Part shown: positions 34,640 to 45,998 of the stretch, piece after piece
Position numbering within the stretch: the first letter of the stretch is position 1
Layout: the number at the start of each line of letters is the position of its first letter
Assembly (NCBI GenBank): GCA_009781765.1
Contig: WQVC01000002.1
Coordinates: 19,958 to 83,957 of the forward strand
Length of the DNA stretch: 64,000 nt
Source: Defluviitaleaceae bacterium
GTDB taxonomy: Bacteria > Bacillota > Clostridia > Lachnospirales > WQUN01
Direction: 5' to 3'
Notes under the pieces: generated by a model
What the model saw: the letters and a program-made list of their open reading frames with translations, nothing else
Database searches by the model: none
Told to the model about the DNA's origin: nothing
Made by a program: the position numbers and the translations under genes

Positions 34640-35233
34640 ATGGATTACAATGTGGACACCGTTGCAAACAGGATGATTTTGGTGATTGTCGGGCTTTCGG
34701 GCTTGATGGCTGTTGCGAGTGTGCCGTTGTATATGCTTCTTGCTCAAAATGCGGATTCTTTCACTTTTGCCGCGCTTATGGGCATTCGTAATCCCGGAGC
34801 GGTAACAGTTAGCGATGCAGTTCCTTTTGTTGCAGGAATCGGCATGGTGACGGCGGTGAACGTCACGAAAATGTTTCTTATGAAACGTGCCGTGAAAAAT
34901 GCCGTTGAGCGCGACGCGCTTTCGGCAACTACTTACTTAAAAGGGCAGTATTTTGTTAGGCTTATACTTATGGTTGCGGTGTTGCTTGCAGCGGGACTTT
35001 TGCACACGAACGTCGTAAATGATGCGGGAAATCCGCAGATTGTAAATTTGATGGGTGCATTTTTCGGGGTTCTTACGTTTCCGGCTGCATCATATCTGAT
35101 GAGATTTTTTCTGAGCGATGCGTTGGTTGACAATCCTGATTTATATGTTAGGCATGAAGAAAAGAGTGCGACACAAAGCGCGATTGACGAGTTAGATGCA
35201 ATCGGTGCGGATAAGGACGAGGCGGGGGAATAG
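34640..35233 (+). CDS. AtpI-like ATP synthase accessory membrane protein
   Basis: A 197-residue protein with four probable transmembrane helices: about 11-35 (MILVIVGLSGLMAVASVPLY), 55-75, 105-125 (FVRLILMVAVLLAAGLLH), and 135-160. Its position between atpZ and atpB is that of atpI, which helps c-ring assembly. The sequence is longer and more diverged than typical AtpI (about 120 residues), and the C-terminus is acidic (DELDAIGADKDEAGE). The AtpI assignment rests mainly on position. ATG 34640 gives a sensible start; longer in-frame starts lie in atpZ. The atpB GTG begins two bases after its stop. Confidence 0.6.
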   Translation: MDYNVDTVANRMILVIVGLSGLMAVASVPLYMLLAQNADSFTFAALMGIRNPGAVTVSDAVPFVAGIGMVTAVNVTKMFLMKRAVKNAVERDALSATTYLKGQYFVRLILMVAVLLAAGLLHTNVVNDAGNPQIVNLMGAFFGVLTFPAASYLMRFFLSDALVDNPDLYVRHEEKSATQSAIDELDAIGADKDEAGE

Positions 35234-35235
35234 GC

Positions 35236-35925
35236 GTGGATTTTAATATTCGGGTTTTCACAGGCATCAGAATTACTGACGGACTGGAATTTTTAATCAC
35301 CGAAACCACCGTAAACACATGGATTGTCATGGGTCTGATTTTGCTTTTTGCAATTATTGTTCGCATAAGAATAGCCAGAGTTGACCCGCTTGCAAGACCG
35401 AAAGGGCTTCAAAATTTCATTGAAATGTGCGTTGACGGTTGGGAGAAGTTTTACGCGAGCAATACAAACCCGATAGTAATGTACCTTGCGCCGTGGTTTT
35501 TTACGCTGATTCTGTTTCTCCTCGTATCAAACGCAATCGGAATAGTGGGGCTGCGTCCTCCTACTGCGGACTGGGGCATGACGTTCCCCCTTGCACTGTC
35601 CACATTCCTTCTTATACAATTTGCGGGTGTACGACATCGCCCCAAATCTTACTTAAAAAGCATTTTTCTCGAACCGGTGTTTTTGTTCGCGCCGCTTAAC
35701 GTAATCGGTGAGCTTGCGCGTCCGATTTCGCTCAGTTTCCGTTTGTTCGGAAATATTTTCGGCGGCATGGTTCTCCTTACACTGCTTTACAGTCTGCCGT
35801 GGTTTGTGACGCTTCTTCTTCCCATTCCGCTTCACATGTATTTCGATCTTGCTGCCGGGCTTCTTCAGGCGGTTATCTTCACAATGTTGAGCCTCACGTT
35901 TGTGAGCTTGGCGGCGGCTGAATAA
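35236..35925 (+). CDS. atpB: ATP synthase subunit a
   Basis: The F0 subunit that forms the ion half-channels beside the c ring. The 229 residues have five or six membrane helices. The essential Arg is in the helix ELARPISLSFRLFGNIFGGMVLL, followed by HMYFDLAAGLLQAVIFTMLSLTFVSLA. The start is GTG 35236, with a G-rich site upstream (GGCGGGGGA). It is in the standard order a-c-b-delta-alpha-gamma-beta-epsilon, except for the extra gene between gamma and beta. Confidence 0.93.
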   Translation: MDFNIRVFTGIRITDGLEFLITETTVNTWIVMGLILLFAIIVRIRIARVDPLARPKGLQNFIEMCVDGWEKFYASNTNPIVMYLAPWFFTLILFLLVSNAIGIVGLRPPTADWGMTFPLALSTFLLIQFAGVRHRPKSYLKSIFLEPVFLFAPLNVIGELARPISLSFRLFGNIFGGMVLLTLLYSLPWFVTLLLPIPLHMYFDLAAGLLQAVIFTMLSLTFVSLAAAE

Positions 35926-35975
35926 CCCGAAGTCACGGTTAAGATAAAAAACATATCCCTAAGGAGGAATTTTTT

Positions 35976-36272
35976 ATGGAGGCATTGGCATTAGCCGTTG
36001 GTTTGTCCAACATTGCGGCCGCAATCGCACTTTTGAACGGTATTTTGACAACACTCGGTCAAGGCAAGGTTGCTGCTCACGCCGTTGACGCAATTGCGCG
36101 CCAACCCGAAGCGAAAGGCTCGATTACAACAACGATGCTTATCGGTTGCGGTCTTGCAGAAACGTCCGGCGTTTACGGTATCGTTATTGCTGCGCTTTTG
36201 CTGTTCGCAAATCCGTTCTTGGACAGATTGTTTGACCTTGCGCCGACACTTGTTTCAATGTTGCCGCTGTAA
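35976..36272 (+). CDS. atpE: ATP synthase subunit c with Na+-type residues and altered glycine motif
   Basis: The 98-residue rotor subunit has two helices with the ARQPEAKG loop (42-48). The ion site has Gln29 in LGQG and the stretch GLAETSGVYG (Glu62, Thr63, Ser64, Tyr67). This corresponds to the Gln/Glu-Ser-Thr/Tyr set of Na+-binding rings such as Ilyobacter, so Na+ coupling is likely. The first helix lacks the usual GxGxGxGxG packing motif: the five positions read Gly22, Leu24, Thr26, Gly28, Gly30. The C-terminal tail (FLDRLFDLAPTLVSMLPL) is longer than usual. AAGGAGGA precedes ATG 35976. Na+ use is an inference from residues. Confidence 0.95.
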   Translation: MEALALAVGLSNIAAAIALLNGILTTLGQGKVAAHAVDAIARQPEAKGSITTTMLIGCGLAETSGVYGIVIAALLLFANPFLDRLFDLAPTLVSMLPL

Positions 36273-36296
36273 GCTAAAAAGTAGGAGATGATTCAG

Positions 36297-36860
36297 TTGA
36301 ATCCTCTGTTTTTATTAGTCAACGGAACCCCCGAATACAGGAGTGTTCTCAGCCTTGACTTTCAAAACTTCTTTGACGGTGGACCGAATATTTTTAATTT
36401 CATCGTTACGGTTGTGCTTGTTACGTGGCTTTTGTACAAGCCGGTGAAAAAAATCCTTGCCGCTCGTGCAGAGCGTATTGAGGGCGATATGAGTGACGCT
36501 GCGTTAAGTAAGGCAGACGCCGAGGAACTCAAGGAAATGTATGAAAAGAAGGTCAAGGATATTGAAGCGGAACGTGCTGCTGTTTTGGATGAGGCGCGCA
36601 AGCTCGCCGGCGAAAACCGCACGAGAATCTTGGACGAAGCAAAAGTCGAAGCCCAAGATGTTAAAGACCGTGCTGCTCGTGACGTTGCAAACGAGCTTGA
36701 GCAAATCAAAGGTACAGTGCATCAGGCAATCGTCGATATTTCAACTGACATGGCGACGAGACTGATTGCCTCTACTATTGACAAGGCGGCGCACGAGAAA
36801 TTATTCGACGAAGCAATGGTAGAGCTTGAAGCGACTACGGCTTTTAAAGTTTCGGCTTAG
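36297..36860 (+). CDS. atpF: ATP synthase subunit b
   Basis: The peripheral stalk subunit, 187 residues. A single transmembrane helix lies near the N-terminus (NIFNFIVTVVLVTWLLYKPV). A long, charged coiled-coil helix follows with many Glu, Lys, Ala and Asp, including ARAERIEGDMSDAALSKADA. TTG 36297 is chosen because TAGGAG (36282-36287) is 9 nt upstream. ATG 36288 touches that site and is unlikely to be used. It links the F0 part to the delta subunit encoded next. Confidence 0.88.
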   Translation: MNPLFLLVNGTPEYRSVLSLDFQNFFDGGPNIFNFIVTVVLVTWLLYKPVKKILAARAERIEGDMSDAALSKADAEELKEMYEKKVKDIEAERAAVLDEARKLAGENRTRILDEAKVEAQDVKDRAARDVANELEQIKGTVHQAIVDISTDMATRLIASTIDKAAHEKLFDEAMVELEATTAFKVSA

Positions 36861-36940
36861 ATTTGTTGCGAGTAAAGGAAAATTCGAAGAAAGGGACGTA
36901 GGCGGCTTGATTGCCGCGACATGCGTCAAGCGTGTGACAT

Positions 36941-37468
36941 ATGGCTGATTTGGGTATTCGTTACGCCACCGCGTTGTTCGATATTTCGCAGGAAAATGGT
37001 CTTTTGGACGATTACCTCGAACAAGCGCGACTTATTCGCGATAATATCGTAGATGAAGATGCACAGAGCATTTTGACGCACCCGCGTATTTCTTCCGAGG
37101 AGAAGTTTGCGTTTTTGCAAAAGGCTTTTGAAAAAAATATCCATTGCGACCTTATGGGCTTTATTCGGCTTGTCGTCACAAAGAATCGCGAGGCTTTTCT
37201 TTTACCTGCAGTTGACCGACTTATCGATATGATTAAGGAGTACAAGCGGCAAACAACGGCGAAGGTTGTATCTGCTGTGCCGCTTACCGACGAGCAAGCT
37301 GCAAAACTCACAACAGTTCTTTCGAAGAAGCTGAATAAACAGGTTGACATTACGGTTTTGGTTGACCCGTCGGTTATCGCGGGTATAAGTATTCAGGCGG
37401 ACGGCTACTTTTTTGACCGTACTGTTCGGACGATGTTGAAAGATATGAAAGAAAGCATTGAGCTGTAA
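36941..37468 (+). CDS. atpH: ATP synthase subunit delta
   Basis: Joins the peripheral stalk to the F1 head. The 175-residue protein has the all-helical N-terminal domain (IRYATALFDISQENG) and the C-terminal portion ending DGYFFDRTVRTMLKDMKESI, which are both typical (OSCP/delta). An 80-base gap to atpF is the largest in the operon. The ATG at 36941 has no clear ribosome binding site, so expression may depend on coupling or on an unrecognised signal. No alternative in-frame start is available upstream. Confidence 0.9.
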   Translation: MADLGIRYATALFDISQENGLLDDYLEQARLIRDNIVDEDAQSILTHPRISSEEKFAFLQKAFEKNIHCDLMGFIRLVVTKNREAFLLPAVDRLIDMIKEYKRQTTAKVVSAVPLTDEQAAKLTTVLSKKLNKQVDITVLVDPSVIAGISIQADGYFFDRTVRTMLKDMKESIEL

Positions 37469-37502
37469 AGATGAATCTCAACATGTTGAAGGGGAGTAAG
37501 TT

Positions 37503-39053
37503 ATGATACTCAAACCTGATGAAGTTAGTTCAATTATCAAGCAGCAAATAAAATCTTACTCCGCAAAAATGGACGTTGCCGAGGCGGGAAGCGTTATTCA
37601 CGTTGGTGACGGAATCGCGCGTGTTTACGGGCTTAATAATGCCATGAGCGGCGAGCTTTTGGAGTTTCCCGGCGAACTTTACGGCATCGCGCTGAACCTC
37701 GACGAGGACAGTATTGGTGCAGTTCTCCTCGGTTCGGACAGCCATGTCAGCGAAGGCGACCCGGTAAAACGCACAGGGCGCATCGCGGAAGTTCCCGTTG
37801 GCGACGCGCTTTTGGGCAGAGTTGTTGATCCGACCGGTGCACCCGTTGACAACAAAGGGCCGGTGTTGAGTAAAAAAACTCGCGTAGTTGAGCGTATTGC
37901 TCCCGGCGTAATTGAACGCCAAGAGGTAAATGTTCCCCTTCAAACGGGAATTAAGGCAATTGACGCAATGATTCCTATCGGGCGCGGTCAGCGCGAGCTT
38001 ATTATTGGTGACCGACAAACGGGTAAAACCGCTATTGCAATTGACACAATTATCAACCAGACACTTATAAATAAAAAGATACCCAATCCCAAGCCCGGCG
38101 AAAAGGATACACGGGTTTATTGTGTTTACGTTGCAATCGGTCAGAAAGCATCAACTGTTGCACGTGTTGCCCGGACTCTCGAAGATGCAGGCGCGATGGA
38201 ATATACTTGCATTGTGAGCGCGAATGCGTCCGACTCTGCGCCGATGCAGTACATTGCACCGTATGCGGGTTGCGCCATTGGTGAGGAATGGATGGAGGAA
38301 GGGCGCGACGTTTTGGTTGTGTATGATGACTTGTCTAAACATGCCGTTGCGTATCGTGCGCTTTCGCTGTTGCTTCGTCGCCCGCCCGGTCGTGAGGCAT
38401 ATCCGGGCGACGTTTTCTACTTGCATTCACGTCTTCTTGAGCGCGCTGCATGTTTGACAAAGGAGCGCGGAGGCGGAACTCTTACCGCTCTTCCTGTAAT
38501 CGAAACGCAAGCAGGAGATATTTCTGCGTACATTCCTACGAATGTTATCTCGATTACTGACGGGCAAATTTTCCTCGAATCGGATGCTTTCAATAAAGGT
38601 ATTCGCCCTGCGATTAACCCTGGTCTTTCCGTATCTCGTGTTGGTGGCGCGGCGCAAATTAAGGCGATGAAATCCGTTGCCGGGCCGCTCCGATTAGAGC
38701 TTGCTCAGTTCCGTGAATTGGAAACTTTCGCGCAGTTCGGCTCGGATTTGACAAAGGATACTCTTGAGCGCCTTGACCAAGGGCGTCGCATTGTTGAAAT
38801 TTTAAAGCAAGCGCAAAACGCGCCGCTTCCCGTTGAACAACAGGTTCTTTTGTTCTATGCGATTACGAAAAAGCATTTCGGTGGCGTCCCCGTCGAGAAT
38901 ATACAAAAAACGGAAAAAGAATTTTTAACATTTTTTGCAGAAAAGCACGACGATATTTTGGCAAGGATTCGCGTCGAGAAGCAAATCGGCGAGGAGCTTG
39001 GTGCAAAAGTTGAAAGTGCCATCGCTGATTTTAAAGCGACAATACAGGCGTAG
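37503..39053 (+). CDS. atpA: ATP synthase subunit alpha
   Basis: The non-catalytic nucleotide-binding subunit of F1, 516 residues. Walker A is [10 protein letters not shown] (about 170). [15 protein letters not shown] and the [22 protein letters not shown] stretch are family-typical, as is [21 protein letters not shown] precedes ATG 37503. Nothing unusual. Confidence 0.96.
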   Translation: MILKPDEVSSIIKQQIKSYSAKMDVAEAGSVIHVGDGIARVYGLNNAMSGELLEFPGELYGIALNLDEDSIGAVLLGSDSHVSEGDPVKRTGRIAEVPVGDALLGRVVDPTGAPVDNKGPVLSKKTRVVERIAPGVIERQEVNVPLQTGIKAIDAMIPIGRGQRELIIGDRQTGKTAIAIDTIINQTLINKKIPNPKPGEKDTRVYCVYVAIGQKASTVARVARTLEDAGAMEYTCIVSANASDSAPMQYIAPYAGCAIGEEWMEEGRDVLVVYDDLSKHAVAYRALSLLLRRPPGREAYPGDVFYLHSRLLERAACLTKERGGGTLTALPVIETQAGDISAYIPTNVISITDGQIFLESDAFNKGIRPAINPGLSVSRVGGAAQIKAMKSVAGPLRLELAQFRELETFAQFGSDLTKDTLERLDQGRRIVEILKQAQNAPLPVEQQVLLFYAITKKHFGGVPVENIQKTEKEFLTFFAEKHDDILARIRVEKQIGEELGAKVESAIADFKATIQA

Positions 39054-39077
39054 AATCACAAATAGGAGCGTGACTTT

Positions 39078-40001
39078 ATGCCCTCAATGAAGGCAATTAA
39101 GCGTAGGCGTTTGACCGTAAAAAATATTTCGCAAATCACAAAGGCCATGAATCTTGTGGCGACATCGAAGTTGCAGCGCGCTCGCGCGAATAAATCTGCT
39201 GTCGGGCGTCCGGTGCAAGCTACTTTTGATATTGTTTACAATGCGGTAAGCGACGAGCGCGCTTTGGCGCAGCCTTTTGTTGCGTCTCGTGAAGTAAAAA
39301 AAACAGCGTATGTTTTAATCACGAGTAATCGAGGGCTTTGCGGCGGGTATAATTCAAACGTATGTAAAGCACTTAACGTACATGCCAAAGGCAAGGATTT
39401 TGTGATTTTGCCCTTGGGTACAAAAGGGCGCGATTATTTCAGACGGCGCGGCGCAGAGCTTTTGGATATGCCTTCGACATCAGAAACACCGAATTTTGCC
39501 GAGGCCAAGGCTGCCGGCGACAGACTTGTTGAGATGTACGAGGCTGGAGAAATCGACGAAGTTTATCTTGTTTACACGCAATTTTTTACAGTGCTTTCGC
39601 TTGAGCCGATTATTCGAAAGGTTTTGCCTCTCGACCCGGATTATTTGCGCCGCGTTGTTGGGACACATCTGAAAGATGCCGAGGAATGGGAAAACTTAGG
39701 CTTTTTTTCGAAGCCCGAGCCCAAAGAAGAGTCGAAATTGAACCAAGAGGTTGAGTTTGATTCGGGCATCGAAAACGTGCTTCGGAACTTGATTCCGTGG
39801 TATTTGAGTATGTATCTTTACGCCGCGATGGCGTCGTCTGCACTTTGCGAGCAAGCTGCTCGCATGACGAGCATGGATTCCGCCACCAAGAACGCCGGCG
39901 AAATTATTGAAAAGTTAACATTGCAATTCAACCGTCAGCGTCAAAGTATTATCACGCAGGAAATTACCGAGATTGTAAGCGGAGCGAACGCGCTTCAATA
40001 G
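39078..40001 (+). CDS. atpG: ATP synthase subunit gamma
   Basis: The rotating shaft of F1. The 307 residues are a little longer than the usual 285-295 because of a Lys/Glu-rich insert near KPEPKEESKLNQEVEFDS. The N-terminus (MKAIKRRRLTVKNISQITKAMNLVATSKLQRAR type) and the C-terminus (LTLQFNRQRQSIITQEITEIVSGANAL) form the coiled coil, and the central ITSNRGLCGGYNSN is conserved. AGGAG lies before ATG 39078. The next gene is not atpD but a GNAT gene 16 bases downstream. Confidence 0.95.
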   Translation: MPSMKAIKRRRLTVKNISQITKAMNLVATSKLQRARANKSAVGRPVQATFDIVYNAVSDERALAQPFVASREVKKTAYVLITSNRGLCGGYNSNVCKALNVHAKGKDFVILPLGTKGRDYFRRRGAELLDMPSTSETPNFAEAKAAGDRLVEMYEAGEIDEVYLVYTQFFTVLSLEPIIRKVLPLDPDYLRRVVGTHLKDAEEWENLGFFSKPEPKEESKLNQEVEFDSGIENVLRNLIPWYLSMYLYAAMASSALCEQAARMTSMDSATKNAGEIIEKLTLQFNRQRQSIITQEITEIVSGANALQ

Positions 40002-40017
40002 AGGAGGCATTTCGCGG

Positions 40018-41900
<1,883 letters not shown>

Positions 41901-41957
41901 ATTTCGACGAAAGGAACGCGGGCGACGAAATTTCGACGTTCAGCGAGCGGCAAAATT

Positions 41958-42398
41958 ATGGCGGATGCAGTAGGTAAAAAATTAGAATTGCGGGTAATCG
42001 CGCCGACAATGGCGACGGACAAAAACCCGTATAAATTCAGAAAGTCTGTTGATATGGCGATTATGCGTTGTACGACGGGCGATATGGGGATTTTGCCGGG
42101 GCGTATGCCTGTTTCAATGGTTCTCGGTACAGGCGTTTTGCGCATTTTTGACGAGGACACCGAGCGGCATATGGCAATTCTCGGAGGCGTGGCACATGCG
42201 GCTGACGACGTTGTAACGATTTTATCTGACGCGGCATTCATGCCGGATGAAATCGACGCACAAAAAATTTCCGAGGAAATAGCAGAAATTCGCCGTCTTT
42301 CAGACGAATCTGCCGACTTGGACGAAAAGCAAAAGTATCGCGAAGATATTTATCGTATGCAGATTCAGCTTGAAGTAGCGGAAACAGCAGGGAAATAG
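41958..42398 (+). CDS. atpC: ATP synthase subunit epsilon
   Basis: The central-stalk subunit that helps regulate ATP hydrolysis. The 146 residues have an N-terminal beta sandwich (LELRVIAPTMATDKNP, then MRCTTGDMGILPGRMPVSMVLGTGVLRI) and a C-terminal helical part (IAEIRRLSDESADLDEKQ). The N-terminus MADAVGKK is slightly extended. No ribosome binding site is evident before ATG 41958. It ends the operon, with a terminator 12 bases later. Confidence 0.9.
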   Translation: MADAVGKKLELRVIAPTMATDKNPYKFRKSVDMAIMRCTTGDMGILPGRMPVSMVLGTGVLRIFDEDTERHMAILGGVAHAADDVVTILSDAAFMPDEIDAQKISEEIAEIRRLSDESADLDEKQKYREDIYRMQIQLEVAETAGK

Positions 42399-42409
42399 CT
42401 CACATGACG

Positions 42410-42431
42410 CGGGTAAAGGATGCCCGTTTTT
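42410..42431 (+). terminator. Terminator of the ATP synthase operon
   Basis: CGGGTA and TGCCCG form a 6-bp stem with a 5-nt loop and TTTTT immediately after. Confidence 0.65.
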
Positions 42432-42440
42432 CGGAAAATT

Positions 42441-42479
42441 AAAAACCTATTGGTAACTACCGGTTGCCAATAGGTTTTT
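42441..42479. terminator. Symmetric hairpin between convergent atpC and lactonase-like gene
   Basis: AAAAACCTATTGGTAAC pairs with GGTTGCCAATAGGTTTTT around a 4-nt loop. A and T tracts on both sides allow bidirectional termination. It belongs to the same family as the hairpins at 3005-3033 and 20667-20696. The remaining 135 bases to the next gene hold a GCGCGCAGTGCGCGC hairpin with a T tract (about 42548-42573) and a motif, CCGGACTTTCAGACCG, similar to one in the ald leader. Confidence 0.65.
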
Positions 42480-42614
42480 TTTATTGCATAGGAAACTGCT
42501 CCGGCTTCGAGAGAACGTGCGGCAAATTACACGTGTTCCCGGTGCACGATGCGCGCAGTGCGCGCTTTTTTAATTTTGCCGCTCTCCGGACTTTCAGACC
42601 GTTTTCATGCAACG

Positions 42615-43388
42615 CTAATCGTAGAAATCAGGAGCTTTTTTCAAGGACGCCCAAGCGTTAGGGTCATGGCCGGTTATAATTTTTACGCCCTTTTTCTGCA
42701 AATCTCGAAACATTGCCAACGTTCTGATGTACTGAGAGCTGCTGCACGACGAACCGGGGAGTTTCAATTCGTTAAGATTTTCCTCGGTAAAACATGCGTC
42801 TTGGGTTAAAAGTATCGACCCGGATTTTTGCAAATTAACCATCAGCGACTGATGCCCCGGTGTATGCCCCGGCGTGTAGTAAATAATTATTTTTCCGTCG
42901 TTGAACAAATCGTGCTTGTTGTCGTTCCAACCGTCCAACATCAGCCAATTTACATCTTTATCAAAATCTTCGCGCAGATACACAATTTTCATAAACGGGT
43001 CGGGCATGTAAGCATAATGCAATTCCGCCCGCTGAACAACATACGTTGCGTTCGGGAAAAGCCCGATGCCTCCCGCGTGGTCAAAATGCAGATGCGAGCA
43101 AACATGATAAACAATTTCTTCCGGCTTGATGCCTGATTTTTTCAAGGCGTCGAGTACATAACCCTCGCCGAACTCGGCAGGGCGGAACGAGTCCCAAATA
43201 ACTTTGTTTAAAGTTTCCGGGTCGTTTACCGTGGTTTGGTTGTGGCCGGAGTCGAACAGTACGTAGCCTTTTTCATGCTCAATTAAAAAATAAGGCACGG
43301 GAACGTCAAATTTTGTCCCGCCGCTCCCCGCGACAAAAACGCCCTTGTCGCTGTACAAAACACCGCATTGCATTACATACAATTTCAT
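42615..43388 (-). CDS. Metallo-beta-lactamase-fold hydrolase, AHL-lactonase-like
   Basis: A 257-residue cytoplasmic enzyme with a dinuclear metal site: SHLHFDHAGG (HxHxDH), then the distal His in TPGHTPGHQSL, the Asp of TQDACF, and a final His in ITGHDP. The match to AiiA-type N-acyl-homoserine lactonases extends over several phrases: VQRAELHYA, LLTQDACFTEENL. The substrate pocket could still serve another lactone. Anaerobic Clostridia do not make acyl-homoserine lactones in general, so quorum quenching of Gram-negative neighbours or an unrelated lactone are both possible. The ATG at 43388 follows GGAGG (43393-43397). Confidence 0.8.
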   Translation of the reverse strand: MKLYVMQCGVLYSDKGVFVAGSGGTKFDVPVPYFLIEHEKGYVLFDSGHNQTTVNDPETLNKVIWDSFRPAEFGEGYVLDALKKSGIKPEEIVYHVCSHLHFDHAGGIGLFPNATYVVQRAELHYAYMPDPFMKIVYLREDFDKDVNWLMLDGWNDNKHDLFNDGKIIIYYTPGHTPGHQSLMVNLQKSGSILLTQDACFTEENLNELKLPGSSCSSSQYIRTLAMFRDLQKKGVKIITGHDPNAWASLKKAPDFYD

Positions 43389-43405
43389 AACAATTCCTCC
43401 GAATT

Positions 43406-45892
43406 TTATTTTTCAGCAGTAAATACGCTGATTTTTTTCACCAACAACTCAAAATCTATGGGCTTGCCCAAATGGTCATTCATGCCCGCTTGCATACATT
43501 GGTCGATATCTTCCTGAAAAACGTTGGCCGTCATTGCGATAATCGGTATTTCACCGCCGAAAGGAAGTTCCCGTATGCGGCGCGTGGCGGTATAGCCGTC
43601 CATAACCGGCATCTGAATGTCCATGAGAATGACATCGTACCGTTCGGGGGCGTTATGAAACATGCCCACAGCCTCTACGCCGTCGGACGCGCATTCAATT
43701 GCGATGCCTGTAGGTTCGAGGATTGTCATTACAATTTCGCGATTTATTTCCACGTCGTCTACCAACAGCAGCCGACAATTTTCGAAAGCAGGAAGCGTTT
43801 GTTTGTCCTCGTTGCTGCCGTTTTCAGCGTCGCCAACCTCAAATTTCAGCGTAAACAGAAATTTCGCGCCTTTGCCCGGCTCGGATTCAATTGAAATTTG
43901 CCCGTCCATTGCCTCAACAATTCGTTTGCAAATGGCCAACCCCAACCCGACCCCTCCGAATTTACGGGAAGCACTGTTCTCGGCTTGCTCAAAAGCGTCA
44001 AACAAACGGGGCTGATTCGCTTTTGATATACCGATGCCGGTGTCGATAACCTCCACGTGCATTACATTATCCGGGCGGCTGCACTTAATGATGAGAGTAA
44101 TCGTTCCGCCGTGGGGCGTGAACTTCGTCGCGTTGGTTAAAAGATTTACAATCACCTGCATCAGCCGAATTTCGTCGCCGACTATAAATTGCGGGATGTT
44201 TTCATCCAATTCAACTGCGAAGTGCAATTTTTTCTTTTCCATTTGCAATTTCAGCATATCAACGACGCCGGCAATTTTTTTTCTGAAATCAAATGACCGA
44301 CAATTCAGTTCAAATTTTCCCGCCTCGATTTTTGACAATTCTAAAATATCGCTGATGATGCCGAGCAAATAATTTGAAGCTGTTTCGATATTTTCAAAAG
44401 CATAGTTCTTTGCCTGAACCTCCGAAGCCGATTTTCCGATTGCAACCATGCCGCTGATGGCGTTGATTGGCGTTCGGATTTCGTGGCTCATGTTGGAAAG
44501 AAAATAACTTTTTGCAAGGCTTGCGGCGTTTGCGTCGCCGAGTGCCTCTTCCAGCTTGCCGAGCATTTCTTCCTGTTCGCGCCTGTAGTTATAAACGTCG
44601 GTTAAATCGCGCACAAATACAACCAAACCGTTATCGTCCTGCAATTTAACGCGAACAATTGTAGATTCGGCGGGGATAGGTGTGCCGTCAACTTTTTGAA
44701 GCATCCATTCAATACGAGCCTGCCCGGTTTCAAGAGCCGCACCTATGCATTTTTGCATTTTTTCGCTCGAACGTGTTCCGTCGGGTTGGTACACCGGCAC
44801 CAACTCGTGCCATTTTTCAAAATATTCGTTTTTGTCTTTCAGCCCGAATAAATCTAATACGGCTTGATTACAGTCAAATATTTCAAAATTTTTGTGACGC
44901 AAACTGCACCCCATAGGCAAAGCACCAAGAATAATCTGCAATCTGTTGAGGTTTCCCATGTCTTTGGAAAAATATATGGCGATAATCGCGGTTATGCCGA
45001 TAAGAACCAACGCCAATAAGCTGAATATACTCACAAACGTAAAAGTGGATTGTGCAACAATGCTTTCTGTAGCAGAAGTTGGAATCACTGCAATCAACGT
45101 CCAATCAATCAAATTTAAAGGCGTGGTAATTAAATATGCCGAACCCAAAAACGCATCTTCGAATTTCACAATTTCGGAAGTGTACATATGCCTCAAAAAG
45201 ATATCACCGTTCGGAATATCCCGGATATTTCGGCTGTTTACGCCGGGAGCGTAATCCGCGTTCGGATGAATTATGATTTCGCCGCCGGATGCCATGTCTA
45301 CCAGAATCAAATATCCGTCCGACATAACGGGATGCACCGCGATTCGTTCCAATATCATGTTAATCGGAATCGCCGTTCCGACCGTCGCGCCCGCGCCGCT
45401 GAGTTCCGGCACATAAACAGCCACCGAAACAGCAATATTTCCGCTTGCATAGGAAAGGTAGCTTCCCGTAATTGCAACTTCTCCGGGCGGTGCTGCTCGT
45501 GCCGCTGTGTACCACGGGCGTTCAACGGGCGTCCAATCTTCCGGAGGCGTCCAGCCGATTCCGTTAATCAACCGCCCGTCGCTGAATCCGATGAAAACAT
45601 TTTCTATTGCTTCGTTGTGTTCGACGAAAGTTATTGCCATATTTTCCATTTCTTCTTCGGTGGTCAGAGTGCTGATAACTGTGGCCAAGTTACGAACCCG
45701 TTCGCCGGCAATGGCAAACCACTCGTCTATTTCATTCGAATAAATTATTTGGTCGCGCTCTGCGATTTCCAATAAATTATTGTAAATTGTGTCCCGAACA
45801 AAAGCATTAAATATCAGCCCGACACTTAATACTGCCAAGAGCGACAATATTACCAAAACTACAAATAACTTTTGAACAAAAGTTGATTTCAT
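43406..45892 (-). CDS. Hybrid sensor histidine kinase (extracytoplasmic sensor, PAS, HisKA, HATPase, receiver)
   Basis: An 828-residue membrane kinase. TM1 is at about 10-32, a double-Cache-like sensor at about 38-280, TM2 at about 286-310 (STFTFVSIFSLLALVLIGIT), PAS at about 335-440, HisKA with H in FLSNMSHEIRTPINAI at about 470, HATPase at about 580-690 (DTGIGISKANQPRLFDAF and GGVGLGLAICKRIVE), and a receiver at about 705-820 (VILMDIQMPVMDGYTATRRI). All catalytic residues appear intact. The sensor ligand is unknown. A truncated, decayed copy lies at 48412-49476, and two chemoreceptors are close by. The domain order suits a phosphorelay that passes to a separate partner not seen here. Confidence 0.9.
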   Translation of the reverse strand: MKSTFVQKLFVVLVILSLLAVLSVGLIFNAFVRDTIYNNLLEIAERDQIIYSNEIDEWFAIAGERVRNLATVISTLTTEEEMENMAITFVEHNEAIENVFIGFSDGRLINGIGWTPPEDWTPVERPWYTAARAAPPGEVAITGSYLSYASGNIAVSVAVYVPELSGAGATVGTAIPINMILERIAVHPVMSDGYLILVDMASGGEIIIHPNADYAPGVNSRNIRDIPNGDIFLRHMYTSEIVKFEDAFLGSAYLITTPLNLIDWTLIAVIPTSATESIVAQSTFTFVSIFSLLALVLIGITAIIAIYFSKDMGNLNRLQIILGALPMGCSLRHKNFEIFDCNQAVLDLFGLKDKNEYFEKWHELVPVYQPDGTRSSEKMQKCIGAALETGQARIEWMLQKVDGTPIPAESTIVRVKLQDDNGLVVFVRDLTDVYNYRREQEEMLGKLEEALGDANAASLAKSYFLSNMSHEIRTPINAISGMVAIGKSASEVQAKNYAFENIETASNYLLGIISDILELSKIEAGKFELNCRSFDFRKKIAGVVDMLKLQMEKKKLHFAVELDENIPQFIVGDEIRLMQVIVNLLTNATKFTPHGGTITLIIKCSRPDNVMHVEVIDTGIGISKANQPRLFDAFEQAENSASRKFGGVGLGLAICKRIVEAMDGQISIESEPGKGAKFLFTLKFEVGDAENGSNEDKQTLPAFENCRLLLVDDVEINREIVMTILEPTGIAIECASDGVEAVGMFHNAPERYDVILMDIQMPVMDGYTATRRIRELPFGGEIPIIAMTANVFQEDIDQCMQAGMNDHLGKPIDFELLVKKISVFTAEK

Positions 45893-45998
45893 TAAAAAAA
45901 TCCCTTCATAAAAGCAAAAGCGGCGATTGCTATAATATTAACAACCGCCTCTGTGTTTTTTTCAGACAACGCCGCTCTGTTTTTAAGACATTGCAAAT

